A stretch of 12,408 bases of DNA from Hyphomicrobiales bacterium (GTDB taxonomy: Bacteria; Pseudomonadota; Alphaproteobacteria; Rhizobiales; JALURZ01): positions 1 through 12,408 of the forward strand of contig JALURZ010000118.1 in the NCBI GenBank assembly GCA_027058735.1. Reading direction: 5' to 3'. The notes below the pieces were generated by a model. That model was given only the letters and a program-made list of their open reading frames with translations. It was not told the origin of the DNA and searched no databases. Below are positions 5,242-12,408 of the stretch, piece after piece. Both the position numbers and the translations under genes were made by a program. How positions within the stretch are numbered: the stretch's first letter is position 1; every line of letters begins with the position of its first letter.

Positions 5242-6405
5242 TTACTGCCGGGTCAGTTCCTGCCAGTTGCCATCCTTGATCACCGAAATGACGATTTCAT
5301 CCGCACCTTGATGGTCTTGCGCGGAATAGGTGACCTGGTTGTCGGAAATCTCATCCTTGTAGTTGAGGGATTCCATGCCCGCCTTGAAGCTTTCCGGTGT
5401 CAGGTTCTTGCCTGCGGCCTGTAGCGCGCGAACGAAGGTCTCGGCCGCCGAACGCCCGAGCAGCGCGCCGGTTCCGGGAAGTTTTTCGCCCGTAGCGCTC
5501 GTGTATTTCTTGAACCAGGCCGCAACCACCGGGTTTTTCAGCCGCGGCAGAATGTCGGACCAGCCGGACGCGGCATAGAGCCCCTCGGTGACGCCGCCGG
5601 GGACCTTGGCCATGACGGTGTGAAAGCCGGCGGACGATCCGAGAAAATCGGCATCCGTCCAGCCGATCTTGCGGGCGGTTGCATAGGCCTTGATGGCCTG
5701 GCGCACGCCAAGCGCCATGGTGACCAACTGGCAGCCGGCCCCTTTCAGCTTGGTGAGGGCGCCGACAAAGTCGGCATCGTCAGGCTTGTGGGTGGTTTCG
5801 GCCGCGAAGGTCAGCCCCATCGCCTTGGCCTGGTCTTTCGCGCCGGCCTGAATCTCCTTGCCGAAATCGGACGGGATATACATCGCGCAGATCTTGGTAT
5901 AGCCCTTGGTTTCGTTGAAATATTTCACCCCCGCCTTGATCTGGTCATAATAGGCGGCGGAGCCCGAAAAACGATAGTCCATGGGCTCCTGAAGCATCTG
6001 CCGCGCGGCGGAAAGCGGGTAGACATTGGCAATCTTCTTGGGGTCCAGCAGCTTGAAGGACGCGATGTTCATGGGCGTGCCCAGTTGCAGCAGCATGGCG
6101 AAGATCTTGTCCCGGTTGACCAGCTTGTTGATGGCCTGGGTCGCCTTGGGCAACTGGTAGGCGTGATCCTCGACAATCAGCTTGATCTTGCGGCCATGGA
6201 CACCGCCCTTGGCGTTGACTTCGTCGAAATACATCTGGGCCGCCTTGACCGCCGGCGCGCCAAAGGCCGCGAACGGGCCTGACAGATCGTTGCTGGAACC
6301 GACCCGCACCTCGGTGTCGGTGACGCCCTGGGTCTGGGCCGAGGCGGCAGCAGCGAAGCTGACACCGGCAGCCAGAGCGAAGGCAATTCTGGTAAGAAAT
6401 TTCAT
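5242..6405 (-). CDS. HAAT-family ABC transporter periplasmic substrate-binding protein (LivJ/LivK-like)
   Basis: The product captures the transported substrate in the periplasm and delivers it to the LivHM-type permease encoded in the same operon. It is 387 residues from ATG 6405, chosen for its GGGGA ribosome site and its clean signal peptide (KFLTRIAFALAAG..., cleavage likely after ASA, residue 23). An upstream ATG at 6435 would overlap the ligase gene. The mature protein lacks a lipobox cysteine, so it is soluble. Peripla_BP_6 marks are EVRVGSSNDLSGPFAAFG (32-49), VNAKGGVHGRKIKLIVEDH (63-81) and YIPSDFGKEIQAGAKDQAKAMG in the second lobe. It is the last gene of the operon, 26 bases after the acyl-CoA ligase. 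That position suggests a carboxylate ligand that the ligase activates, rather than leucine/isoleucine/valine. The ligand cannot be read from sequence. Confidence 0.93.
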   Translation of the reverse strand: MKFLTRIAFALAAGVSFAAAASAQTQGVTDTEVRVGSSNDLSGPFAAFGAPAVKAAQMYFDEVNAKGGVHGRKIKLIVEDHAYQLPKATQAINKLVNRDKIFAMLLQLGTPMNIASFKLLDPKKIANVYPLSAARQMLQEPMDYRFSGSAAYYDQIKAGVKYFNETKGYTKICAMYIPSDFGKEIQAGAKDQAKAMGLTFAAETTHKPDDADFVGALTKLKGAGCQLVTMALGVRQAIKAYATARKIGWTDADFLGSSAGFHTVMAKVPGGVTEGLYAASGWSDILPRLKNPVVAAWFKKYTSATGEKLPGTGALLGRSAAETFVRALQAAGKNLTPESFKAGMESLNYKDEISDNQVTYSAQDHQGADEIVISVIKDGNWQELTRQ

Positions 6406-6431
6406 TTCGCATTCCCCTTGTTTAGGTGTTT

Positions 6432-8321
6432 TCACGAGTACATCTGGTCAATAAGCGGCTTGTGACGCTTTTCCACATAGCTTCGTTTCAGCTTCATGGT
6501 CGCGGTCAGCTCTTCATCCTCTGCGGTCAGCAGAATGTCGATCAGGCGGAAATCCTTGATCTGTTCCACCCGGGCAAAGTCCCTGTTCACATCCTCCACG
6601 ATCGATCCGACCAATCCCTGTACATCCTTGGCCGCGCACAGCGAGACGAAATCATTGAACGGTATTCTGCGGTCCTGTGCAAATTTTTCGACGTTTTCCT
6701 GATCGATCATAACCAGGCAGGTGAGGTATTTGCGCTTATCGCCGATGACCACCGCATCAGAGATATATGGCGAGAATTTCAGCTTGTTTTCTATTTCCGA
6801 AGGGGTGATGTTCTTGCCGCCGGCGGTAATGATGATGTCTTTCAGGCGCCCGGTGATGGTGAGGAACCCATCCTCGTCCAGATGCCCCACATCACCGGTG
6901 TTGAGATAGCCGTCATCCGAAATCGCCTCCGCCGTCTTGTCCGGCGCCTTCCAGTAGCCCTGAAACACATTGGCGCCCTTCATCTGGATTTCGCCGTCTT
7001 CCGCGATTCGCAGCGTGACCCCGGGAATGGCGGTGCCGACCGTGCCGTTGCGGTTGTTCTCAACCATGTTGGCGGACGTGAGCCCGGAGCCTTCCGTCTG
7101 CCCGTAACCTTCGACCAGATTGACGCCGATCGCCCGGTACCAGGTCAGCAGATCCGGCGAAATCGGGGCCGCGCCGGTACCGGCGCGGTGGATATTGTCC
7201 ATACCCAGCATGCGCCGCAGATTGCGCAACACCAACAGGTCCCACACCCGGTAGCGTGCCTCAACCGCGCCCGGCACCGCTTTATTGGCGATCAGGTATC
7301 CGGCGCGCGCGAACCCGGCCTTGAGAGCCTGCCCGTAGCTCCATTTCCCCAGCGCCGTGGCATCGCCCGCCATGATCGACACCCGCGAATAAATCTTCTC
7401 CCACACCCTGGGAACGGCCGTGAACGTGTTCGGGCTGACTTCCTGGAGATTGTCGAACACGGTTTCCGGGCTTTCGGCAAAATTCACGGTCGTCCTGGTG
7501 ACAATGGGCGTATAGACCGACGTGTTGCGCTCCAAGACATGGCAAAGCGGCAGAAAACACAGTTGCTCGTCGCCGGGCAGGCTGCGCAGCGCGCGCAAGG
7601 TCGACGATTGGGTGAAAATGATGTTTTCGTTGCTGATCATCGCGCCCTTGGGCTTTCCGGTGGTGCCCGAGGTATAGATCAGCAATGCGGTATCGTGGGG
7701 CGCGGACTTGTCGATTTCGTTCTCAAAACGGTCCGGCTCGCCGCGCGCCAGGGTCTCGCCAATATCATAGAGTTCGTCGAGAAACAGGGTCTTGTCGTCG
7801 TTGAAATCGTGCAGCCCGTCACGCTCGTAGATGATGACCCGGGACAGGCCCGGCACCTGATCCCTGATCTCGAGATACTTGTCCAGCATTTCGTCATTCT
7901 CGACGAACAGGAACCGGCTGTCGGAATCGTTGATCAGATAGGCCAACTGGCTGGGGGAATCGGTCGTATAGACCCCGGACGCGATGCCCCCCACCGACTG
8001 TATCCCCAGGTCCGTATACAGCCATTCCTTGTTGTCTTCCGACAGAATGGAGACGACCTCGCCGCGCTTCAGCCCCAGGGACACCAGCCCAAGACCAATG
8101 CGCCGCGCACAGGCATAGTAATCGCCCCAGGAATAGGACCGCCAGATGCCGAGATGCTTTTCACGGTGCGCGGTGCGGTCTGCCAGTTCCTCGCAGCGCT
8201 TGCGAAACAGCTTGGTGATCGTGTCGCAACCATCGATGAAATAGGGGCCGCTTGAGAGATCCGCATTCGTGGTCACGCCATTGGTGGCGACCTGCTCGGG
8301 CACCTTGAGCGCGATATTCAT
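6432..8321 (-). CDS. AMP-dependent acyl-CoA synthetase (long-chain fatty acid-CoA ligase-like)
   Basis: The enzyme activates a carboxylic acid with ATP to an acyl-AMP and then transfers it to CoA in the cytoplasm. The 629 residues carry the adenylation motifs in order: P-loop YTSGTTGKPKGAMIS (216-230), GTGAAPIS (381-388), EGYGQTEGSG (404-413), NTGD (474-477), GRLKDIIITAGGKNITPSEI (491-510) and a C-terminal catalytic lysine region TATMKLKR (606-613). Length and layout match the long-chain (FadD15/FACS) type of the ANL superfamily. ATG 8321 has AAGGGAA upstream and lies 18 bases after the livF stop. The binding-protein gene follows 26 bases later. Being embedded in an ABC importer operon implies that the imported acid is its substrate (trapping by CoA activation). 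The chain length or aromatic nature of the acid is unknown. The sequence appears intact. Confidence 0.93.
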   Translation of the reverse strand: MNIALKVPEQVATNGVTTNADLSSGPYFIDGCDTITKLFRKRCEELADRTAHREKHLGIWRSYSWGDYYACARRIGLGLVSLGLKRGEVVSILSEDNKEWLYTDLGIQSVGGIASGVYTTDSPSQLAYLINDSDSRFLFVENDEMLDKYLEIRDQVPGLSRVIIYERDGLHDFNDDKTLFLDELYDIGETLARGEPDRFENEIDKSAPHDTALLIYTSGTTGKPKGAMISNENIIFTQSSTLRALRSLPGDEQLCFLPLCHVLERNTSVYTPIVTRTTVNFAESPETVFDNLQEVSPNTFTAVPRVWEKIYSRVSIMAGDATALGKWSYGQALKAGFARAGYLIANKAVPGAVEARYRVWDLLVLRNLRRMLGMDNIHRAGTGAAPISPDLLTWYRAIGVNLVEGYGQTEGSGLTSANMVENNRNGTVGTAIPGVTLRIAEDGEIQMKGANVFQGYWKAPDKTAEAISDDGYLNTGDVGHLDEDGFLTITGRLKDIIITAGGKNITPSEIENKLKFSPYISDAVVIGDKRKYLTCLVMIDQENVEKFAQDRRIPFNDFVSLCAAKDVQGLVGSIVEDVNRDFARVEQIKDFRLIDILLTAEDEELTATMKLKRSYVEKRHKPLIDQMYS

Positions 8322-8339
8322 GAGTGTGTTTCCCTTGTG

Positions 8340-9116
8340 CTATCGCCAGGTCTTGCGCTGTTTCCAGCGCCGCTGCCCGCGCTGGGTTTCCTCGCGGACC
8401 CCCAGATAAAAGGCCTGGATGTCCTTGGAATTTTCCAGCGTATGGGCTGTGTCGGCCATGACGATCCGTCCGGTTTCCATCACATAGCCATAGTCCGCCA
8501 CCTCCAGCGCGACACGGGCATTCTGCTCCACCAGCACGATGGTCACGCCCTGCTCCTCGTTCAGACGGCGGATGATGGCGAAAATCTCTTCCACCAGCAA
8601 GGGGCTCAGCCCCAGGCTCGGTTCATCGAGCAGCATGATCTTGGGGGCGGCCATCAACCCGCGCCCGATGGCCAGCATCTGCTGCTGACCGCCCGACAGG
8701 GTGCCCGCCTGCTGGCCGCGGCGCTCGCCGAGCATGGGGAAATAGCCGTAAACCATCTCTTCGTCGCGCCTGACGGCGCTGGTGTCGCGGCGCACATAGG
8801 CACCCATGGCGATATTTTCCGCAACACTCATCAGCGGGAAGATTTCACGGCCCTCCGGCACATGCACCATGCCCATCGCAACGATCGCGTCGGGTTCGCG
8901 CCCGTGAATGGGCTCCCCGTTCAGCAGGATGGTGCCCTTGGCCGGGTTCATGACGCCCGAAATGGTCCGCAGCAGGGTCGTCTTGCCCGCCCCGTTGGCG
9001 CCAAGAACGGTGACGATCTGGCCCTTGCGCACCTCAAGGCTGACGCCGCGTATGGCCATGATCGGCCCGTAATAGCTTTCCAGATTGTCGATCTGGAGTA
9101 CCGGCTCACCCGTCAT
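8340..9116 (-). CDS. livF: HAAT-family ABC transporter ATP-binding protein LivF
   Basis: One of the two cytoplasmic ATPases powering the importer. The 258 residues show Walker A GANGAGKT (39-46), the LivF-typical HVPEGREIFPLMSVAENI (85-102), the signature LSGGQQQMLAIGRGL (140-154), Walker B IMLLDEPSLGLSP (160-172) and the switch region VLVEQNAR (194-201). The start at ATG 9116 is chosen because GGGAGGG lies about six bases upstream and residues after it begin the family (EPVLQIDNLESYYG). An in-frame ATG at 9140 adds eight residues without homology. It overlaps the end of livG by 11 bases, indicating translational coupling. The C-terminus has a basic tail (TQRGQRRWKQRKTWR) beyond the usual family end. 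Confidence 0.95.
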   Translation of the reverse strand: MTGEPVLQIDNLESYYGPIMAIRGVSLEVRKGQIVTVLGANGAGKTTLLRTISGVMNPAKGTILLNGEPIHGREPDAIVAMGMVHVPEGREIFPLMSVAENIAMGAYVRRDTSAVRRDEEMVYGYFPMLGERRGQQAGTLSGGQQQMLAIGRGLMAAPKIMLLDEPSLGLSPLLVEEIFAIIRRLNEEQGVTIVLVEQNARVALEVADYGYVMETGRIVMADTAHTLENSKDIQAFYLGVREETQRGQRRWKQRKTWR

Positions 9117-9888
9117 GGCCCGCCCTCCCGCCGGATCCAAGATAGGCCTCGATGACGGCCGGGTGCGACTGTACGTCCTGCGCGCTCCCGATCGCCAGTT
9201 CCTTGCCGTCGGCCAGCGCCAGCACCCGGTCGGAGACCGATGCCACCAGGTTCATGTCGTGCTCCACCATCAAGACCGTGATGCCCATCTGTTTCTTGAT
9301 GTCCTCGATCCAGAAAATCATGTCCTGGGTCTCTTCCAGGGAAAGCCCGGAGGCCGGTTCATCGAGCAGCAGAATGCGTGGTTCGGTGGCCAGCGCACGG
9401 GCCAGTTCCACGACTTTTCGCACCCCGTAGGCAAGCCCGGCGATAGTCTTGTCGCGATAGGCCTGAAGTTCGAGAAAATCGATCACCTCCTCGACAACCT
9501 GACGGTGGCGGCGCTCTTCGCTGCGCACCTGGGGTGCAAAAAACAGTTCCGATACCAAAGAGCTCCTGCGGTGGCGGTGGCGGCCGACGAGCAGGTTCTG
9601 CAGCACCGTTGACTGTTCGAACAATTCGATATTCTGAAAGGTGCGCGCAATCCCCAGTGCCGGCACCTGATCGGGGCGCAGGCCGAGGATCGACTTTTCC
9701 CGGAACCGGATGTCGCCGTGCGCCGGATCGTAGAATCTCGAGATCAGGTTGAACACGGTTGATTTGCCCGCCCCGTTCGGACCCACCAGCGCGAACACCT
9801 CGCCTTCGCCCACATGAAACGACACGTCGTTGACCGCGACCAGCCCGCCGAACCGCACCGTGACCTGTTCAAGCACAAGCAGGCTCAC
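9106..9888 (-). CDS. livG: HAAT-family ABC transporter ATP-binding protein LivG, GTG start
   Basis: The second cytoplasmic ATPase of the importer, 260 residues. Walker A GPNGAGKST (36-44), Q-loop ARTFQNIELF (81-90), Walker B RILLLDEPASGLS (171-183), H-loop VEHDMNLV (208-215). The signature is LAYGVRKVVELARAL (152-166) in place of LSGGQ; LivG proteins commonly depart from the canonical signature in this way. The frame is open far upstream, but that part is antisense-like arginine-rich sequence inside livM, so the start is GTG 9888. That GTG overlaps the livM stop (GTGA, 9885-9888) and has GGAG eight bases upstream, which is typical of translational coupling. Its 3' end overlaps livF. Confidence 0.94.
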   Translation of the reverse strand: MSLLVLEQVTVRFGGLVAVNDVSFHVGEGEVFALVGPNGAGKSTVFNLISRFYDPAHGDIRFREKSILGLRPDQVPALGIARTFQNIELFEQSTVLQNLLVGRHRHRRSSLVSELFFAPQVRSEERRHRQVVEEVIDFLELQAYRDKTIAGLAYGVRKVVELARALATEPRILLLDEPASGLSLEETQDMIFWIEDIKKQMGITVLMVEHDMNLVASVSDRVLALADGKELAIGSAQDVQSHPAVIEAYLGSGGRAGHDG

Positions 9889-10982
9889 CGCATACGCTCC
9901 GTCTTGAGAAAGCTTTTCTGCCGCTTGAACATATCCTTGCGGTAGAACGGATACAGTTCGAAATAGGTCCGCAGTTTCACCCAGCGGCCATAGATCCCGG
10001 TCGGCTCGAACAGGATGAAACCGACCAGGATCAGCCCGAAAATACCGCTTTCGATGCCGGGTATGGTAACCGATCCGAGATCGAAAACACCCGAAATACC
10101 GTCGCGCACAAGAGCGATGAACTGTGGCAGGAAGCCGATCACCAGGGCGCCGAAAAAGGCCCCGTGAATGGAGCCGAGACCGCCGATGACAATCATCAGC
10201 AGCAACTGGATCGACAAGACCAGATTGAACGTCTCGTGATTGAAGGCGCCGGCATAAAACCCCAGCAGGGCGCCGGCCAGCCCGGTCGCGCCGCACGAAA
10301 GGCCAAAGGCCGTCGCCTTGGTGCGTGCGATATTGACGCCCATGGCCTGGGCGGAAATTTCTGAATCCCGCAACGCCGTAAACGCGCGGCCCAGCGGCGC
10401 GCGCAGCAGGTTGCGGTAGCCCGCCAGCACCACGAGCGTCACCGCAAGGGTCAAGAAATAAAACAGGGCGGGCGTGCCATAGCGGTCGATCTCGAGGCCG
10501 AATATGACGATCGGCGGCGCCACCAGGCCCACGACCCCGCCGGTCCAGGGCTCGGCGATGACAATAAAGTCCTCGGTCAGAACGGAGATCGCGAGGGTTG
10601 CTATGGCCAGATAAATGCCGTGCAGGCGCAACACCGGCAGGGCGACAATCACGCCCACAAGCCCGGCAATGACGCCCGCCAGCGGAAGCGCCAGCAGGAA
10701 GGGCACGCCATTGGCGATCATGATGACACAGGTATAGCAGCCAACGGCCATGAAAGCGGCATGGCCGAGGCTCGCCTGGCCGGTATGGCCGGTCAGCAGC
10801 ATCAGGCCCATGCCGGCGATGGCCCAGATCAGGACATTGGTTGCCTCGCCGACGAAAAATTCATCGACCAGCCACGGCAGCGCCACCACGAGGACCAGCA
10901 GGCCAAGATACCACAGCGCCTGGGGGCGGTGCTTGAACAGCCCGATATCGGCGTCATAGGATCGTTTGAACACGAAGCGCAT
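9885..10982 (-). CDS. livM: HAAT-family ABC transporter permease LivM
   Basis: An inner-membrane channel subunit that pairs with LivH. The 365 residues contain multiple hydrophobic segments starting at about residue 23, the LivM hallmark GHTGQASLGHAAFMAVG (65-81), RLHGIYLAIATLA (119-131), the cytoplasmic ATPase-docking loop RAFTALRDSEISAQAMGVN (199-217) and IGGLGSIHGAFFGALVIG (266-283). After the last membrane segment there is a long basic cytoplasmic tail of about 40 residues ending FKRQKSFLKTERMR, longer than in E. coli-type LivM. ATG 10982 has GAAGG six bases upstream and lies nine bases after the livH stop. Its own stop overlaps the livG GTG. Confidence 0.94.
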   Translation of the reverse strand: MRFVFKRSYDADIGLFKHRPQALWYLGLLVLVVALPWLVDEFFVGEATNVLIWAIAGMGLMLLTGHTGQASLGHAAFMAVGCYTCVIMIANGVPFLLALPLAGVIAGLVGVIVALPVLRLHGIYLAIATLAISVLTEDFIVIAEPWTGGVVGLVAPPIVIFGLEIDRYGTPALFYFLTLAVTLVVLAGYRNLLRAPLGRAFTALRDSEISAQAMGVNIARTKATAFGLSCGATGLAGALLGFYAGAFNHETFNLVLSIQLLLMIVIGGLGSIHGAFFGALVIGFLPQFIALVRDGISGVFDLGSVTIPGIESGIFGLILVGFILFEPTGIYGRWVKLRTYFELYPFYRKDMFKRQKSFLKTERMR

Positions 10983-10991
10983 CGCGGGCCT

Positions 10992-11867
10992 TCAGACCTT
11001 TTTCTTCTGGACCTGTGAAAACAGTCCGTGAGGCCGGAAAATCAGCACCAGCAGCATAATCAGATATGGTGCGATCTGCGAATATCCCGCCGGCAGGCCA
11101 TAAGCGGCGAACGGCTCCACAAGCCCGATAATGATACCCCCGATGAGGGCGCCGGGCAGGCTGCCGAAACCGCCAATGACTGCGGCGGCGAACGCCTTTA
11201 TGCCCAGCAGGCCGGTGGAGGGATCAATCGCGCCTTTTGATGCGAACAACACCCCCGCGACCGCCGCCACCATGCCGCCAAGCGCCCATACCAGGCTTTG
11301 AATCCGCTTCACCGGCACGCCCATGAAATAGGCCGCCAACTGATTTTGCGAGGCCGCCTGCATCGCCATGCCCAGCCGTGAGCGGCTGAAAAACAGATAG
11401 AGCAACCCGCACAGCGCAAAGGTCACGAGAATGACCGCGACCTCCTCGACCCCCAGAACAAGCCCGCCCAGCGTGATTTTCTCGCCGGCAAGCGGAAACT
11501 CCAGGGACTGCGGCTCATGGGCCCAGATCGCGCCGGCCAGAAACCGCAGAATAAAGCCAAGCGCGATGGTCAGGATCACCACCGCGATCTGCGGCTGGCC
11601 GAACATGCGCCGCAGCACGATCATGTCCAGCAGATAGCCGAGCATGCCCATGATGAGAACCGCAATGGACACCGCGACCCAGAAATTGATGCCCAGATAA
11701 TAGGAATTGGCCAGCCAGATGGTGATGAAGGCTCCAAACATCATGAAATCGCCCTGGGCGAAATTCACCGCCTCGGTGGCCTTGTAGATCAGCACGAAGC
11801 CAAGGGCGATCAATCCATAGACGCAGCCGTTGGCCAGACCGCTGATGCTCAACTGAAGCAGATCCAA
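10992..11867 (-). CDS. livH: HAAT-family ABC transporter permease LivH, probable TTG start
   Basis: The second inner-membrane channel subunit and first gene of the operon. The family-like sequence begins DLLQLSISGLANGCVYGLIALGF and no ATG or GTG is suitably placed. TTG 11867 gives 291 residues, the usual LivH length, with a G-rich ribosome site (GGGGGGTAGGGGAG) immediately upstream. The frame is open to ATG 12071, but the extra 68 residues are not LivH-like. Visible marks are ALGFVLIYKATEAVNFAQGDFMMFGAF (21-47, written here as the family N-terminal motif), LRRMFGQPQIAVVILT, the ATPase-docking region AASQNQLAAYFMGVPVKRIQ and VIGGFGSLPGALIGGIIIGLVE near the C-terminus. It ends nine bases before livM. 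Confidence 0.93.
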   Translation of the reverse strand: MDLLQLSISGLANGCVYGLIALGFVLIYKATEAVNFAQGDFMMFGAFITIWLANSYYLGINFWVAVSIAVLIMGMLGYLLDMIVLRRMFGQPQIAVVILTIALGFILRFLAGAIWAHEPQSLEFPLAGEKITLGGLVLGVEEVAVILVTFALCGLLYLFFSRSRLGMAMQAASQNQLAAYFMGVPVKRIQSLVWALGGMVAAVAGVLFASKGAIDPSTGLLGIKAFAAAVIGGFGSLPGALIGGIIIGLVEPFAAYGLPAGYSQIAPYLIMLLVLIFRPHGLFSQVQKKKV

Positions 11868-12217
11868 CTCCCCTACCCCCCAAACCGGATGGTTTCCATC
11901 GCATTGTTGGCGACAGTGCAGCATGTCACAGGCATCAAGCCAAGGGGAAAGTCTCAATGGCCTCCACATCGCGGCCCGCGCAGCCGATAAACCCGCAAAC
12001 GCTTCGGGCTGCACGCCTGTGTGTCCGGGTTCACCGGTAAAGCGCTGTTTCGAAAACGCTATTCCACACACAAAACGGCCGCGAACCGTTGGCGGCCGGA
12101 CTTTCCCGCAGCCCTGCCTTCAAATCCCGTTTGACATCCCGGCCGGCGCTCAGCCTCAATACACCAGGTGCAGTCTCACTGCGTTGAGGCGAGAGAGGGA
12201 TTGTGAGGGAGCAGGCA
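11868..12217. other. Divergent intergenic region between the liv-type operon and the BMP-family gene
   Basis: These 350 bases hold no credible gene. A hairpin CGGCCGC (12076-12082)-N9-GCGGCCG (12092-12098) is followed on the minus strand by TTTTG. Nearer the + gene are a perfect TTGACA (12131-12136) and a small hairpin GCAGT-CTC-ACTGC (12170-12182). I found no convincing promoter for livH on the minus strand. The region must contain it unless transcription starts with an unusual sigma factor. Confidence 0.55.
12131..12160 (+). promoter_or_regulatory. Candidate promoter for the BMP-family gene
   Basis: TTGACA (12131-12136) is a perfect -35 box. The best -10 after 18 bases is CTCAAT (12155-12160), only three of six matches. 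It lies 58 bases before the start codon. The weak -10 means an activator-dependent promoter or a chance match. Confidence 0.35.
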
Positions 12218-12408
12218 ATGTCAATAACAAGAATACGACGCGGTGTGCTCGCCGCCATCGCGGCCTTCGTTGGGTTTGCCGCCCTGGCCATGGTGGCACC
12301 GGAGGCCCAGGCGGCCAGGCTGAAGGTTGCCGGCATTTTCGAAACGCCGATCGAGGAACCGTGGGTCAAGCAGATTCACGACGCTTTGAACAGGGCCGAG
12401 GCGGAAGG
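12218..12408 (+). CDS. BMP-family ABC transporter substrate-binding protein, 3' end outside the window
   Basis: Only the first 63 codons are present. ATG 12218 follows GAGGGAG by about six bases. The first 32 residues are a signal peptide: basic start (SITRIRRG), hydrophobic core (LAAIAAFVGFAALAMVA), and an AQA cleavage site near residue 32. The mature protein begins RLKVAGIFETPIEEPWVKQIHDAL, which matches the opening of basic membrane protein (BMP/PnrA/Med) binding proteins, often nucleoside-binding. There is no lipobox cysteine, unlike spirochaete members. It is transcribed away from the liv-type operon and probably heads a separate ABC operon to the right. The ligand is not determinable from this fragment. 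Confidence 0.8.
   Translation, partial: MSITRIRRGVLAAIAAFVGFAALAMVAPEAQAARLKVAGIFETPIEEPWVKQIHDALNRAEAE

Noticed and set aside
6426..8255. 609-codon open frame on +
   Set aside because: Antisense shadow of the acyl-CoA ligase; low-complexity His/Arg/Asp-rich translation with no domain, while the minus strand shows all adenylation motifs.
9889..10296. Longer livG frame from ATG 10296
   Set aside because: The added residues lie entirely inside livM and do not resemble an ABC ATPase; the GTG overlapping the livM stop is a standard coupled start.
12076..12098. CGGCCGC/GCGGCCG hairpin as a terminator for a minus-strand gene
   Set aside because: No credible minus-strand gene exists to its right in the window, so there is nothing for it to terminate here; kept only as a structural note.
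12031..12369. 112-codon minus-strand frame near the right edge
   Set aside because: Antisense to the signal peptide of the BMP-family gene and runs through the intergenic hairpin; no family resemblance.

Overview
The window looks like a GC-rich (about 60% or slightly more) proteobacterial chromosome, most likely an alphaproteobacterium able to oxidise reduced sulfur. This is inferred from the gene families (SoxYZ, Tat-exported flavocytochrome c sulfide dehydrogenase, LivHMGF-type importer with an embedded acyl-CoA ligase) and the tight GTG/TTG-started, overlapping operon style. No RNA gene, CRISPR array, insertion sequence or phage gene was seen.

Region 1 (1-1211): the 3' part of an ornithine cyclodeaminase/mu-crystallin family reductase on + runs in from the left edge. 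About 340 bases without a credible gene follow. They hold a C7G10 hairpin and a separate AACGCAAA-N8-TTTGCGTT inverted repeat.

Region 2 (1183-5112), a sulfur-oxidation island: on + there is a small mono-haem cytochrome c and, 25 bases later, the flavoprotein subunit of flavocytochrome c sulfide dehydrogenase (FccB/SoxF). A strong hairpin terminator at 2888-2919 separates them from genes converging on the - strand: soxZ, soxY and, upstream of these, a YeeE/YedE (TsuA/SoxT-like) thiosulfate transporter. The likely logic is import or handling of thiosulfate-type sulfur, the SoxYZ carrier holding sulfur on a C-terminal cysteine, and periplasmic sulfide oxidation passing electrons to cytochrome c. 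SoxXA, SoxB and SoxCD are not in the window. Palindromes sit at the putative promoters of soxY and of the transporter gene, so a sulfur-responsive repressor is plausible.

Region 3 (5242-11867, all -): a six-gene operon livH-livM-livG-livF-acyl-CoA ligase-substrate-binding protein, with overlaps or short gaps. It encodes a complete HAAT-family ABC importer. The long-chain acyl-CoA synthetase-like ligase inserted between the ATPase and binding-protein genes suggests the cargo is a carboxylic acid that is converted to its CoA thioester on entry, rather than a branched-chain amino acid. This is an inference.

Region 4 (11868-12408): a divergent intergenic region of 350 bases, then the first 63 codons of a BMP-family (PnrA-like) ABC substrate-binding protein on +, cut by the right edge.

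Most genes belong to known families. The least explained parts are the AT-richer mono-haem cytochrome with its uncertain start, the promoter palindromes, and the substrate of the ligase-linked importer.
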